Shown one piece after another: positions 25,401 to 37,594 of a DNA stretch of 64,000 nt. Under the pieces are notes generated by a model. The model searched no databases. It had not been told where the DNA came from and saw only the letters and a program-made list of their open reading frames with translations. The position numbers and the translations under genes are program-made. Within the stretch, counting starts at the first letter, position 1; the number at the start of each line of letters is the position of its first letter. Source of the DNA: Populus alba (taxonomy: Eukaryota > Streptophyta > Magnoliopsida > Malpighiales > Salicaceae); the NCBI RefSeq assembly GCF_005239225.2, contig NC_133300.1, positions 16,769,875 through 16,833,874 of the forward strand, written 5' to 3'.

Positions 25401-28400
25401 TTTAAATTGTTACGTCACAAGTTTCTTAGTAAACTCGTATCAATTTTCTTGGAAATGAAGAAATCAGCCTTGAATTCCACCTCAGAATGAAAACAATTCT
25501 TATTATGTTAGTTTTCACACCATCCCTTGGTTTGGTCCAATATTTTATGTTCCTGAAATCCACTTCTGCAATTGCGCTTGTGGGTATCGATTATTGGTGA
25601 AAACAAGACAATATAGAACAAGAAAAGGATAATGCAAAGTTATAGGAAAGATATCTAGTAGTATCCTGTGAACGTGTGCCCAAGTAATAATCTTCTAGTC
25701 ACATAATGATAAAGTCTCCATATTTTTTTAGATTTGATGAGTATATGAAGTCTTTTACCATGGCTGGGGGGGCCTGGGGCCTGGTGTTTTTTATCATATA
25801 TTTAATCATTTCTGTCTATTTTATTGGGGAAGGTTTCAAATGGCAGGCAATTATTGCGTAGACTCACCTTTTCCATTTTTTCTCCGTGTTTTTTTTTTGG
25901 TACAGATCATGCTATGGATGTCTGAAATAATCAGGGATGGTGAGACCAGGAATCTGCCCTTCTATGTAAGCCACATAATTTTTGGCCTTGGCCAACGCTG
26001 TAAAGCAGCCTTATTTGTGACATTCACTTCAAAGCGGGGATCTCCATTATTAAATGTAGCTGTAAATTGCATATCTAGTGTAATATACAGTGGTATAATG
26101 GTATGGAATAAACTTGTGCATTTCAACTTTTGCTGGTAAAGTTAATCTGGCACTGTACAGAAACCAGACCCCTTTTAACTTTAGCTTGATCCTACATTGG
26201 GATTGAGCACTTCACGAAGGGGTGTGAGTTGACCCCTTGCCTTATTATTATATATGTGCAACCAATGTTTCATGAAGCCTCTACATGGTTTAGTGGTGAT
26301 ATTTGGATGTGAAAACGTTCTTCTGGAACATTAGTAGATGCTTCTTTTTAAAACATTCAATTCAATTGCTCACACATTTATCCATTTGCAATGCAGAGAT
26401 CAAAAACTCCTGCTCTTGTTCCTGAGGATTCAGAGCCTATCTGGTCAAGAGGTGCCCAAAGCATCTTTTCCAAAAGCATAGGAATCAAGCAGAGGATCTA
26501 CAACAATATTAGCAGAATTTATGATTATCTAGGGGATCCAAGAATCGGCCCAATATTACTTTTGGGAGCCTTGATGTCGTTTGGTACCATATGGTTGATT
26601 AGGAGCCAATCAACTCATCCTACTCAAGCAAGTCAGCTAAGCCAGTCAAATGTGAAGGTAAGTGATGACAGTAAAAGTGTCTGCATGTGAATGCTAGTCA
26701 GCTTGTGTGTGTACATGTTTTCCATGACATGTGCAATTGCAAGTAGGTGCATGAATAGTTAGGTATGGGTGGGTCCAAGATGGGTAAGGTTAATCTTAAC
26801 GTCTCACCTCTATGGTCCCGTTCATTTTTTAAATGGTACCTATGTCCCTCACTCCGCTCGTTAATATTCCTTTTCATTGTCATCACTCATCAATCAACCT
26901 AACATTACAACAATCCATAATTTCATATAAAAAACACAAATCCCTTAAAAACTTTAATTGACTACAATGACCTTATTGCTGGTATCTCGATTTTCGTTTT
27001 ACTTACTCCACAATAGTTGGTATTATATGGGCAAAGCATAAGTATCTAGTTTATGTTCCTGCATGCATATGCTTTATAAAATGCTAATAAAAGATATGGA
27101 AGTTGGGGAGAAAGTTCCCAGCCTAAATATTCTATATGGATTGGTATTTTTCACTTCAATGTTACTCACTTTTTTTTATCTTGACATGTTTATTTCACAT
27201 ATAATACTTGTATGCAATAATTCAAACAGCTTAAAGATTTGTTAAAAGTTTTTCATAGAAACTTAAAACAGCTCACTTCACCCAAAAATCTAACATGGAT
27301 TATTACTCTATCAGACTAGCTTTTGATCTCCACTCTTTCCAACCCAAAGATGAATTAAAAGATAAATAATTGACAAAAATAATACTATTGACTGCATGTT
27401 ACAATATATAATGTCAGGTTACTCCTTTATAGATATATGAATTTTTATTAAAAAGTACCAATAATTCTGTCACCTTTAAAAGTTTGTTTCACCTAAGATA
27501 AACAATTCATTATATAAGTCTAAGTAAAACTACAATTAAATAATTGATCTAGATACTATCCTGTTCTATTTGTTGTGCTGTCCTTTTATGTGCAACGATT
27601 CTAGTTTAAGAGAAAGAAAAGACACCACCCAAAACTGATTTGGTGAGTTTTACAAAAATTAATTTTGCACATGATGACGCACCCCACCCCACGAGTGCAT
27701 CTCATATTGAAGCAACTTGTGTCTCAAATTAAATATCATTGGTTATTGGTTAGAGAATGTTGTGATTAATTGCCGTAGTCCTCTTTTTATTTAGTTTGTT
27801 TGTTTTTTAAAAAATTTTATAGTTTGGACGATATTATTCTCTATTTCTTTTTAACAATTAATTTTTCGCTTGTTCAGTTCATTTATATGCTTTTACTTAA
27901 AAAACTTGAAGTTATGAAATGATAATTTGAATTTGATGGAAGGAGGAAACAATCGGTCTATTTGATTACTAAGCAACCATAATATGCTGGCTTATCCTAT
28001 AAATCATGATAAAAGTACAAGATACTCTTTTTTTATTAGTTTGATTTTTTCATAGATTCATAGATTAATTATTTTGCACATGTAGAGAATAGAAAAATAT
28101 TGAAAAAATGGGAAGAGGGTATTTTTGTGAAGATAAGAAGTGTGTCTTCTTAGTATAGAAACAAGAAAAGAGTTTTGATAAATAGAAAAACCTTTCATAA
28201 CATTAGAAACTCATGAAACTTGAGTAATCCACTGTTGTAAAACTGAAAATGGCTTCGCTGAAGATAATTATTGTTAAAGTAGCAGAATATCAATTCAAAG
28301 AAACCTTTTTATATATTCCTATGTTGAGGATATAACATTTCAATCTCCCTAGCCACAGAAGATATAAGGACTTTTTATTGTTATCGGATTAGTATTGATT

Positions 28401-30453
28401 TTATTTTATTTTCATTGAATTGAATTGAATTGCTATATTATTTTTTTACTTAAATGATGTCATTTAAAAAAAACTAATCGATACAATTATGAAGCATGTG
28501 CCATGCAAGTTGTATAAAAGTTGTTTATGATCGTCCGTTTGACCAAAATTTAAACTTAGTTGACCACCCTGACCCTGTTCATTGAAGTTTTGTTAAATAT
28601 TTACCACCTTGCTTTAATCAATTTTTCATTTAACTACTGCCACCACCATTATTTCTAACGTTTCAATCACTTGCCCGACTATCAACACTCCTACCTTTAG
28701 AATTATGATCCACCAAAATACCACCACTGCCCCTCAACCTCCTACCACAATGCTGCCACCACATTATCATACTACTACAATCACCTATAGCATAACCACC
28801 AAATCACCAGCACCAATCTCCTCCACTGTGACGTCCATTTTTTCTTCCATTATCACTGCCTCCATCGATACATTTTGCAATACTTGAGTTTGTAACTACT
28901 CGAGTAACCAGTGATATCACCCACTTCTCAACACATTGTGGTTGTACCTTGGAAAGATTGTGTTATGAAGTGGTGCCACTAATTCTCTCATTTAATTATA
29001 GTTTGAGCATTTTATAAATCTTTTTTGCACCACCACCTCCTCAACCAACACTATTGTGCTACCTGCACAATTTACAATCAACTTTGATCGTTGGTAATGG
29101 TATTTGTGGTGGTGCTGGTGGAGATGGAAGAGGCAGTGAAGGGGGTTGTGGATGGCAGAGGCAGAGTAGTGCAGGGGGGGATTAAGTAGTTTTAGCCTAA
29201 TGGTCAAACGTAGTCAAAGATTGTCAAAGCTGGACTAATTGGTTGAGATTATGATAGTCAACCTAGTCAAGAAAGGTCTACTTTGTCAAGTCGATGTTTG
29301 GTCAAATTGGATACATGAGTGCAACTATTGATAGAAAATCTCAGGCTGTGGTTACTTTTAGAAAATTGTGTTTTTGTTTCCATCTCTAGTTTTCTTATAT
29401 ACTCTAAAATGATTTGTTTTGGTGAAAGATTAAGGAAACATATTCACCTAATACAAATCTTCCAAAATTGAAAGCAAGGGCCTTGTTTGGCTTAAATTGA
29501 AAATATTAAAAGGAATGATCATAAAATATTAGGTGAACCAAACAAGGTTTTTATTTTTATAATAGAGAATTTGAAATACAACCATTCTGTTGTTTTTCAA
29601 CTTTCTAAAAGAATTTAAAAAAACACATTTTTCTAACAACATATTTTTCATTTCCAGTTAGTGTATGCTTCTATTTCTTAGATAATTTTTATGAAAATTT
29701 GAAAAAATTTACACAAGCACAACCTTAATATTGCAAATGGCAAGGGGGTTAATCGGCAAGAAAACCCATCTAAACCTTATAATTTTGTTACTATAACATG
29801 ACCATATTCATATACCATTATATTGTAGATGACCCATTTATAAAACATTATTGTATGTTATTGCCTATCCATTTGTGACATGCACCAATTTACCCTACAT
29901 TGTTTAGATATGGATGCCTTATCTATGCACAACGAGAAAGAGGATGAAATGAAGTAAATCTTTTTTGTTTGTATCATGCCATTGAATATGCAGAATATGA
30001 TAGTTATCTCCAGCAATTTTTGCTAGCACGGGCAAAAGTTATGCTTGTTAATCCTAGCAAGTTGCTAACAATATTCATTCTTTGTATAATTGTTAATCCT
30101 TTGAATCTTATTTCCAAATAGAACTTGAACTGTTTTCATTGTTGTAATTCTGTCTTATTCTTGATTTATCCTTTCAACTATCCATTTAGTTGCTTCAACT
30201 CTATGTGATGCATATGTTATTGCTGTTTGCTTATACTTCACCTTTGTATCCTACCCTTTGATTCTAGTGTCCAGTCTTTCTGTCTAAAGCACTTTGAGAA
30301 AATTCTTAATGTGAATGTCTCTAGGATGAAACTAGAGCAAGGCGGAGAGATAGAGAAAAACACGCAGCAAAGAAAGATCGACCTCCTTCCATAACTGATA
30401 GTGAACCACAAGGTGCTTACCAGATGCCGCTGTCAGACTCTGAATCTGAGTAG
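13461..30453 (+). CDS. DNAJC16-like membrane protein with J-like and thioredoxin-like domains (20 exons)
   Basis: Exons with GT..AG borders and continuous frame: 13461-13578, 13659-13728, 13809-13851, 14487-14564, 14692-14776, 14932-15014, 15494-15551, 16686-16796, 17759-17816, 18082-18178, 18638-18673, 21407-21543, 21777-21847, 21947-22000, 23015-23157, 23680-23817, 24770-25003, 25906-25965, 26397-26657, 30325-30453. They give 687 aa. Residues 10-30 form a hydrophobic signal or anchor. About 38-105 is J-domain-like ([18 protein letters not shown] ... [17 protein letters not shown]) but has no HPD tripeptide. About 145-265 is thioredoxin-like with the cis-Pro-type [11 protein letters not shown] but only one Cys (GSKRC) where CxxC is expected. 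A second thioredoxin-like stretch follows at about 279-350. About 608-626 is a transmembrane helix, and the tail is basic, ending in DSESE. The architecture matches DNAJC16/ERdj8, so an ER or endomembrane location is likely. The lost motifs argue against classical Hsp70 stimulation or redox activity. Homology to that family is inferred by eye. Confidence 0.88.
18674..21406 (+). other. Large intron 11 of the DNAJC16-like gene
   Basis: This 2.7-kb intron has a clean GT donor and an AG acceptor after a T-rich tract. It contains a C-run at about 19258-19267 followed by a pyrimidine-rich block at 19290-19510, and the tandem duplication at 19835-20080. ORFs at 20673 and 20910 have no recognisable content. 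Confidence 0.6.
19835..20080. repeat. Tandem duplication of about 110 bp inside intron 11
   Basis: Unit 1 (19835-19944) and unit 2 (19945-20080) both start at 'taatggaaaaataacac' and both end at 'gtacattctcc'. Unit 2 carries about 26 extra bases in the middle that repeat 'agatggtc'. A partial third unit start lies at about 19803. Confidence 0.85.
26658..30324 (+). other. Large intron 19 of the DNAJC16-like gene
   Basis: This 3.7-kb intron separates the transmembrane exon from the last exon. It contains a CA/CCA-rich block at 28625-28885, a complementary GT/GA-rich block at 29095-29180, and seven GTCAA motifs within 29202-29305. Intronic ORFs at 27063, 28705 and 28992 are low-complexity or domain-free. 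No transposon terminus was identified. Confidence 0.6.
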
Positions 30454-30570
30454 TAAGCGCAGCAATAGAGAAAAGAAGTTACCACAGGTTTTTTTTCTTT
30501 TTAGCTGAAGTCACAAGTAGCTGTTTAAAAATTTCCTAATCAGAACTACCCCTCCCCCAAACATAGCATC

Positions 30571-30576
30571 AATAAA
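30571..30576 (+). terminator. Polyadenylation signal of the DNAJC16-like gene
   Basis: AATAAA about 118 bp after the stop codon at 30451-30453, followed by U-rich sequence. The spacing is normal for plant mRNAs. Confidence 0.6.
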
Positions 30577-30599
30577 ATGAATTTGCTCTTTGAGTAGGG

Positions 30600-32504
30600 A
30601 TCTTGATGTGAGAGAGAAGAGGACAACTCTTGATTTACTTGATAATATCTCCTTTTTCTTTTACCATTGGAACCCTCTCTCTGTGTTCATGCTTTTGGAT
30701 CCATTTTGGTATGTTTGATTCTAGCAATAAACTAAGTAATAGCCATGAAAGTGGAAACTGAATTTTTGTTTTTTATTTATGCATTTATGTTCTTTTTTTT
30801 CTTGTTTTAGTTCTTTATAATTTTTTTTAAAAAAATATCCTGAGATTCAGTTTTCATTTTCAAATTGGTAGATTAAATATGGAGACCAATCATTCCAAAA
30901 ATAAATAAAATAAAATAAAATTGATGTGCCCATTTGCATTGTTTGGTATTGTAGTGGTGGTTACTATTTTCTTTCTAGAAATTTGTGCGCTAATTTCTCC
31001 TTTGTTTTTCCATTTTTCTTCCTTTTTTTATTTTGTTTTATTCTATTTTATAGCACCTTTATATCCTTGTATGCTATTCTAACCCTCCAAAAGTAAGTTC
31101 GTGCAACAAGTAAAGTAGTCGTCGACATTTGGAGAAAGCACATGTCCAAATTTGGTCAGTCCACGTGAGAAAGCGTCACCTTCTGTCCTTAAATTTGGCT
31201 GAAGAACATGATAAACCCTTAAATCTTACCCCCTTGAAAAAATATCTATTTTCATTCTAAAGGAAACCGAATAAAAACAACCTATTTATAGTAAAATTGT
31301 AAATCTTTAAAACTTTATTTGTAGTTATTTTAAAACCAAATCATTTAAGCGCTTTGGATTGAATTATACTTCGGTGGATTTAATAACAACTCATGTCTAT
31401 ATCTACCCAATAAAATTTTAAACGCTTTGGATTGAATTTGGATCTTTTCATGGTTTTTTAATGGCCTTATAGGGTATTTGGTTACTAGTTAATGGGCTAA
31501 TAAGTATCTTGGTTGTTTCATGCTTTCTTTAAAAACAAATCTTCTACGAAAATAAGATCATTTGATACTAAAATTATCAAACCTGGAGAATAAATGATTA
31601 ATTTAGTCAACTCGCTTAAACTATGACTGGATTTCATTAGTTTAAATTTTTTTTTTATTTTTTTATTTATAATCAACTCAATACTAAATAATAATATTTA
31701 ATAAAATCTTAATATTAAAAAAAAAAAACCTTATTACAAAAAAAATCCCAGGAGTATGGGCCTAAGATAGGCCCCGGCATCTAGGTCTACATTTTCCACC
31801 CCCCTTTTTTTTTTTTTTTGAGAAAAAAAAACTTATGTGAAATAATAAGTCACCCAACACTCAAACTGTGACCTTCACCTCTTTATATTAGGCATTAAGC
31901 AAGCGAGCTATGGATCAAAGAAGTCCTAAGACGATTAAAATAATATATTAATGTGTTTATTTATATATATAAACAATTAAACCAACTTCAATTTTTTTAG
32001 TTGTTTTGATAATTTTTCCACCCTTTTTCTTTAATGAAAAAGTCGTGACATACGACAAGTCACTCCAAAACTCGACCCCATAACCTTTGCTTACTCACAC
32101 CATGTGTTACCCATGCCAAAGGGGCAAATATATCCTAAAATGATTAAAATAATATATAAATTTATTTAATTAATTATATAAATAGTTAGATCAAATCCAA
32201 TTTTTTTAGTTGTTTTGATAAAATGTTAACATTCAAAAGGCTATTTTTCCTTGTTAGCACCTTTTTAAAAATAAAACTATTCATGGAATAACAAAATATA
32301 AAAAATAATTGGTGAAATAATATAGTTTGTATATATCATGATTGAAAAACACAACATTTATAGCTTGTCGCTGTTTAAAATAACAATTTCTACGAAGAAA
32401 TCATGAAATCAACAAGAGAGGTAAGAGGAAGAAAAAAAAAGCTCTGATTACTAAATTATTGGTACCGTCAACAAGATTTTAGTAAGAAAAACCCAACAAC
32501 ACTA
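30600..32504. other. Intergenic DNA with a diverged tandem pair at about 31790-32225
   Basis: No gene is visible. 31790-32015 and 32018-32225 are two diverged versions of one segment: each has 'ttttccaccc', an 'aagtcac' stretch, 'tcctaa..gattaaaataatata' and 'caatttttttagttgttttgat' in the same order. The rest is AT-rich. Confidence 0.5.
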
Positions 32505-32509
32505 CGAAG
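32505..32509. repeat. Left target-site duplication of the copia element
   Basis: CGAAG, repeated at 37595-37599 directly after the opposite LTR. Five bases is the usual duplication for Ty1/copia. Confidence 0.85.
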
Positions 32510-32811
32510 AGAGAAAAATTGCAGAGGATAGGTATATAAAAAGGTTTCTCTGTTTCTTAATAAAACAACGTGAATATATAGCAATACATTCTGCAGGGGC
32601 TGCTGGTTATTATATAGCAATACAAGTTGCTTAAATTGGATACATTAAATAGCCTAATTCTCAGCTGATTTACTTTCATAATCAGCCAACGTCTCTTTCT
32701 GTTTCTGTCTTGTCCTCCAACGTAACTTTCCTTGTTGATGCAGTTGATTTGTTTCTATAATCAACCAATGTCTCAACGTCTCTTTCTGTTTCTGTTTTGT
32801 TACCATTAATA
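32510..32811 (-). repeat. 3' LTR of the copia element
   Basis: 302 bp, differing from the other LTR at nine positions by eye (about 3%). It retains C or G at all eight transition sites where the 5' LTR has T or A. Confidence 0.93.
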
Positions 32812-35800
32812 TCCTCCCTCAAACTAGGTCGGGGTCGGAGGCATAGTTTGTTCTTGAAGTAAGCCAGTGCAGTTTTTGACATAGGTTTTGTGAAGATGTC
32901 AGCTATTTGGTCATGAGTGGAGATGTGTTGAGTAATGAGAAGTCCAAGGGCAACACGTTCCCGTACAAAATGGTAATCCAGCTCAATGTGTTTGCTACGA
33001 GCATGAAACACAGGGTTGACAGTCATGTGCAACGCACTAAGATTATCATAGTAGAGGATAGGCGGAGAAGTATGTGAGATGTGAAGATCTTGTAGGATGA
33101 AGGTGAGCCATGTAAGCTCTGCCGTTGTGTGCGCCATAGCTTTGTATTCGGCTTCAGTGTTGGAACGAGAGACAATGGGTTGTTTCTTGGCACACCATGA
33201 AATGAGATTGCTGCCAAGAAATGTGCAGTATCCGGTTGTGGAGCGTCGTGTTGTAGAGCAACCTGCCCAATCTGCATCAAAGAAGGCACAAAGATCAAAT
33301 GTAGAATGGGAAGTGAAGTTTAAACCAATATCAATTGTGCCTTTGATATATCTTAAGATACGATGAACCATTTTGAAGTTGGAGCATGCATGAATTGGGA
33401 GACAAAATTAACACTGTATGAAATATCAGGTCTGGTGAGTGTTAGATATTGTAAGGCACCAACAAGCCCACGAAAAACCTGTGGATCTTGTAGTAATATA
33501 TCAGTTGCTACAGTCTTAGTCTTGGCTTCTAGTGGTGTGCTCATTGGTTTACAATCCACCATACCAGCTTGTTCAAGAATCGTCAATGCATAGTGTGATT
33601 GAGAGAGGTGAAGTCCTTCAGGTGTATGAGTGATTTCAATACCTAGAAAGTGATGAATCAAGCCTAGATCTTTCATTGCAAATTCTGAACTTAGCAGTTA
33701 AATAAGGTTTGTAACCAGAGGAGTAGAGGATCTTGTGAGGAGTATATCATCAACATAAAGAAGAAGAATTAATGTATCAAAGTTAGAGTGAAAAATAAAA
33801 AGATATGGATCGGCAAGACTGCAAAAGAAACCATATTGAAGAAGAAATATACTAAACCGGTCAAACCAAGCACGAGGTGCTTGTTTGAAACCATAAAGAG
33901 CCTTTCTTAGCTTGCACACATGAGATGGGTATCGTGGATCAACTATTCCTGGTGGTTGTTCCATGTATATATCTTTTGATACAAAACCATTTAGGAAAGC
34001 ATTTTTAACATCAAGTTGTCGTATGGACCATCTATGAACTAGTGCTATGGAGATAACCATGTGAATAGTTCCTGGTTTAATAACTGGAGAATAGGTCTCA
34101 GTATAGTCCAATCCATCAATTTGGTGATACCTTTTTGCTACTAATCGAGCTTTTAAGCGATCTAGTGAACCATCGGGTTTGAGTTTTGTTTTGAGTACCC
34201 ATTTAGAGCCAATAACATGCATGGATTTTGTGCGAGGGACAAGCTCCCAAGTATGATTTCTATGAAGAGCTTCCAATTCCTCTTTCATTGCAGCTTTCCA
34301 ACCAAGGTGAGCTAAAGCAGACCGAAAGTTAGAAGGCTCACGTGGGATGGTTGTTGAGGACTTAAAAGATGTTAACGCATATTTTGGATTAGGCTTAAGG
34401 ATCCCTCTTTGTGATCTTGTTACCATGGTATGTGAGAGAGGAGGATCACATGGATAATGCACAAGCTGTGTGTCTAATTCCAATAAAACAGGATTGGATG
34501 GTGAGAGAGATAGATGTTGCAGTTATGTGTCATCTTCATTGTTAGATTCTACTAGTTGTATTTCAATTGGGTTATCATTATTGACATGTTGCTCTGTAGT
34601 TGCAACAGAAGGGTTGTTAGATGTGTTGTCAGTGATATGAGGCAGTGATGTAAACTCTGATTGGGAGGGAGGAAAGTGGAGTTCTACCATTCCATTGTCA
34701 TTGTTATGTTCAACCAGCTGTGTTCCAGTCACATTATCAGCACTAACATGTTCTGTAATTGTATTAGTAATAGCATAATCATTATGTAAAGGAAGAGAAG
34801 ATGATAGGGTATGTGGTAATGAGCTTAAGCATGGTGGAGGAGACATTACAAGTTGTATGTCTACGGCAGACTTGGAGATAGTAGGTGGTAACCATGAATC
34901 AAAGATGCTTATAGCATGTTTAGGGGACGGGGTTATGTAATTCTGAAGTTTTTGCTTATAAGGAAAAGATGACTCATCGAAGACTACATGACGGGAAATA
35001 AGCATTTTTTTACTAGGAGGATGAAAGCATTTGTATCCTTTATGTTTGTCACTAATCCTACAAAAATGCATAGAACTGTTTTAGGGTCAAATTTGTTTTG
35101 TTTTGTATCCCAAGTGTAGGGAAAACATTTGGACCTAAAAACTCTAAGGGATGAGTATGTAGGATGATTGTCATGCAATATGAAATATGGAGATTCAAAG
35201 TTAAGTGCTGATGAGGGCAATCTATTCATATGATAAACAGCGGTAGTGAAAGCTTCAACCCATATAAATAAAGGAGCATTACTATGAAAAAACATAGTCA
35301 TACCTAGTTCCTGTATTACTCGATGTCTGCGTTCTACTATACCTGTTTGTTCTGGTGTATAAGGACATGATATCTAGTGAATTAATCTTGTTGAGAGAAA
35401 GTGTGATGATAGTTTGGAATTTATAAATTCGCCTCCTCCATCAGAGTGAAAGACCTTGATATGTTTGTTAAATTGCCTAGTAACATAATGTTCAAAAGCA
35501 AGAGAAGCATCTGCAAAATCAGACTTATGTAGTAAAGGGATTATCCAAGTATATTTAGAAAAATCATCAACTAAGCATGCATAATATCTAAATTTTCCTA
35601 TTGATAAAACATGAGCAGGTCCCCATAAATCACAATGAATTTTTTCAAAAATACTAGAACTTGAGTGTTCAGAATGAAAAAAAGGTAATCGACTAAGTTT
35701 TCCAAATTAACAACTATCACAAACATGTTCATGCTTTATAGTTCCTTTAACATCTATTAAGCTTTTATTATGCAATAATTGTAAAGCAGAGAGGTGCGGA

Positions 35801-36571
35801 TGTCCTAAATGTTGAAGCCATATATCTGCTAGTCCTAATCTGAATCGATTAGAGAAGTAGAGCTCAGGCATGGTGGAAAGAGTATAGAGATCACCCTTGC
35901 GACATCCTGTGATCACAGGTTGTCCTGTCTGTCGTTTCTTAATACAGAAATCAACGTCAGAGAATTCACAATTAACAGGAAATTGGGATGTTAGTTGACT
36001 TATAGAGAGTAAATTCTTTTTTAAGTCTGGGACTAACAATACATCATCAAGTGGCAAGATTTTATTTTTTTGTTTAATAAATGAGTCTCCAATACCATGT
36101 ATTGATATGGAGGAACCATCACCAATAAGAATAGAGTCAGAACCATAGTGATTGTGAATATTTTTTAATATATTTGGATTACCTGTCATGTGGTTGGAAG
36201 CTCCCTTATCTGAGATCCATTCAGTTTCAGCAACGGTATTGTCCAAAGTGAGAGCTACAAAAGCTTGTGGTATGTCTTCATATTGATTTGGTCGTTTTGG
36301 AACCCACCAATATATTTTTGCAATATAACCTGCTACCCTACAGTACTGGCAGGTTTCTTCTCGGTACAACTCACGTTCTGTAGGAGTCATGCGTTGTTCT
36401 CCAAATGGAGGGGGTCGTTTTTGTTTGGAGTCTGGGTGGGTCTGGCAGTGTAGGTACGTACCTTATCTTTATATTGTTGTGCATGGAAACCTCTCCCAGT
36501 AGATATGAAGCTTTGTTTGTTGCCATAGTTTCCTGAGGAGTGCTGTTGAGAACGTTGATGTCTTTGCCCAT
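32812..36571 (-). pseudogene. Copia pol remnant: protease, integrase, RT and RNase H
   Basis: Reading from right to left, 36390-36330 has a zinc-knuckle remnant, CQYC, in which the later His and Cys of CCHC are replaced by Tyr. About 36220 has the protease box as SDKGAS instead of the usual D-S/T-G. About 35830 has the GAG-pre-integrase LGHPH. 35700-35250 has integrase with CDLWGP, HSDGGGEF and PEQTGIVERRHR (the D, D, E positions), broken by an in-frame TAG just before the last block. 34300-33740 has RT with QLDVKNAFLNG, LYGFKQAPRAWF and YVDD. 33300-32880 has RNase H with DADWAG, EAEYKA and HIELDYHF, plus IADIFTKP. Further breaks lie near 36571, 34500 and 33690. All hallmarks of the family are present, so loss of function is by point damage. 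Confidence 0.92.
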
Positions 36572-36599
36572 AAAACGCTATTTATGGAGTGAATGAATT

Positions 36600-37240
36600 A
36601 GTTGTCTGGTTGGTGAACCAATTTCATATTTGATCTAGACTCTGTAATTGAGAGACCAACTCAGAGTAAGAAGGTCTTGGTGGTTTCAACATTGTGGTAA
36701 TGAAGGTTTCATATTGAGGGCCAAGGCTTGTGAGGAGACAAAAGACTTTTTCTTTGTATGGGATTGGTTTCCCAATAGTTGCAAGGCTGTCGCATAATCC
36801 TTTGAAGGTTTGAATATGTTCTCCAATGGTCTTGTCATCTTCTTTGTAAAAATAAGTAACTTGTTGTCTGAGGGAGAATTCTTGTTCTTGGGAGTCTTCT
36901 GCATACTCATTTTTAGAGCATTCCAGACAGCAAAGGCTGTATCTAAGCCTACAGCAAGGCCTAGTGTTTCTTCTGAAAGTGTCCCGATCAGCCAACCACG
37001 AAGGAGTCGGTCTGACTTTCTCCAGACAATGTATTCTTCAGTTAGTTTTGATGAAGAATCTGTGGTGGTGACAGGATCTGGTACAATATATTTGTTAGGG
37101 GTTGTGTCTTCAATGGTGAGATGCTCAACCAAGTCTTGACTTTCTGCAAGAGATAAGGCTTGTTCTCTCCATAATGGATAATTTGTAGGGGTGAGTTTGA
37201 GGGTAATAAAGTTACCAACATTGAGTGACAGGGTTGACAT
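36600..37240 (-). pseudogene. Copia gag remnant with frameshift
   Basis: Starting at 37240 the protein reads MSTLSLNVGNFITLKL and continues with LTPTNYPLWREQ, typical of the plant copia gag (UBN2/retrotran_gag type). The frame moves near 36900. In the new frame EHIQTFKGLCDSLATIG and YETFITTML follow, the conserved second half of gag. The start lies about 50 bp inside the 5' LTR boundary, as expected. Confidence 0.88.
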
Positions 37241-37280
37241 GTTGTGTGGTTCTGCTAGGATTGTTGTATATTCACAACAA

Positions 37281-37292
37281 GCTCTGATACCA
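37281..37292 (-). promoter_or_regulatory. Primer-binding site of the copia element
   Basis: Minus-strand TGGTATCAGAGC, complementary to the 3' end of plant initiator-Met tRNA. It lies immediately inside the 5' LTR. Confidence 0.9.
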
Positions 37293-37594
37293 AGAGAAAA
37301 ATTGCAGAGGATAGGTATATAAAAAAGTTTCTCTGTTTCTTAATAAAACAACGTGAATATATAGCAATACATTCTGCAGGGGCTGCTGGTTATTATATAG
37401 CAATACAAGTTGCTTAAATTGGATACATTAAATAGTCTAATTCTCAGCTGATTTACTTTCATAATCAGCTAACGTCTCTTTCTGTTTCTGTCTTGTCCTC
37501 CAACATAACTTTCTTTGTTGCTGCAGTTGATTTGTTTCTATAATCAACCAATGTCTCAACATCTCTTTCTATTTTTGTTTTGTTACCATTAATA
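37293..37594 (-). repeat. 5' LTR of the copia element
   Basis: 302 bp, the partner of 32510-32811. It begins TATTAATGG and ends TTTCTCT on the minus strand. All eight transition differences from the other LTR are C-to-T or G-to-A in this copy. Confidence 0.93.

Larger units (their letters stand above)
32510..37594 (-). mobile_element. Complete but inactive Ty1/copia LTR retrotransposon
   Basis: The element is 5085 bp, oriented on the minus strand, with two 302-bp LTRs, a primer-binding site next to the 5' LTR (minus TGGTATCAGAGC, plus 37281-37292), a polypurine tract next to the 3' LTR (minus TTTGAGGGAGGAT, plus about 32812-32824) and a CGAAG target-site duplication. The order gag, protease, integrase, RT, RNase H defines copia. 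The LTRs start with TA and end with CT on the coding strand rather than TG..CA; TACT is one of the known non-canonical LTR end types. Coding sequence is interrupted by several stops and frameshifts, so the copy cannot make its own proteins. Confidence 0.95.

Noticed and set aside
28705..28887. Thr/Pro/His-rich 60-codon ORF
   Set aside because: Translation of a CCA/ACC-rich low-complexity block inside intron 19.
32430..32470. Second primer-binding-site-like sequence (gctctgattacta) just left of the copia element
   Set aside because: It could mark an older LTR element into which the copia copy inserted, but no LTR pair, tract or coding remnant supports this.
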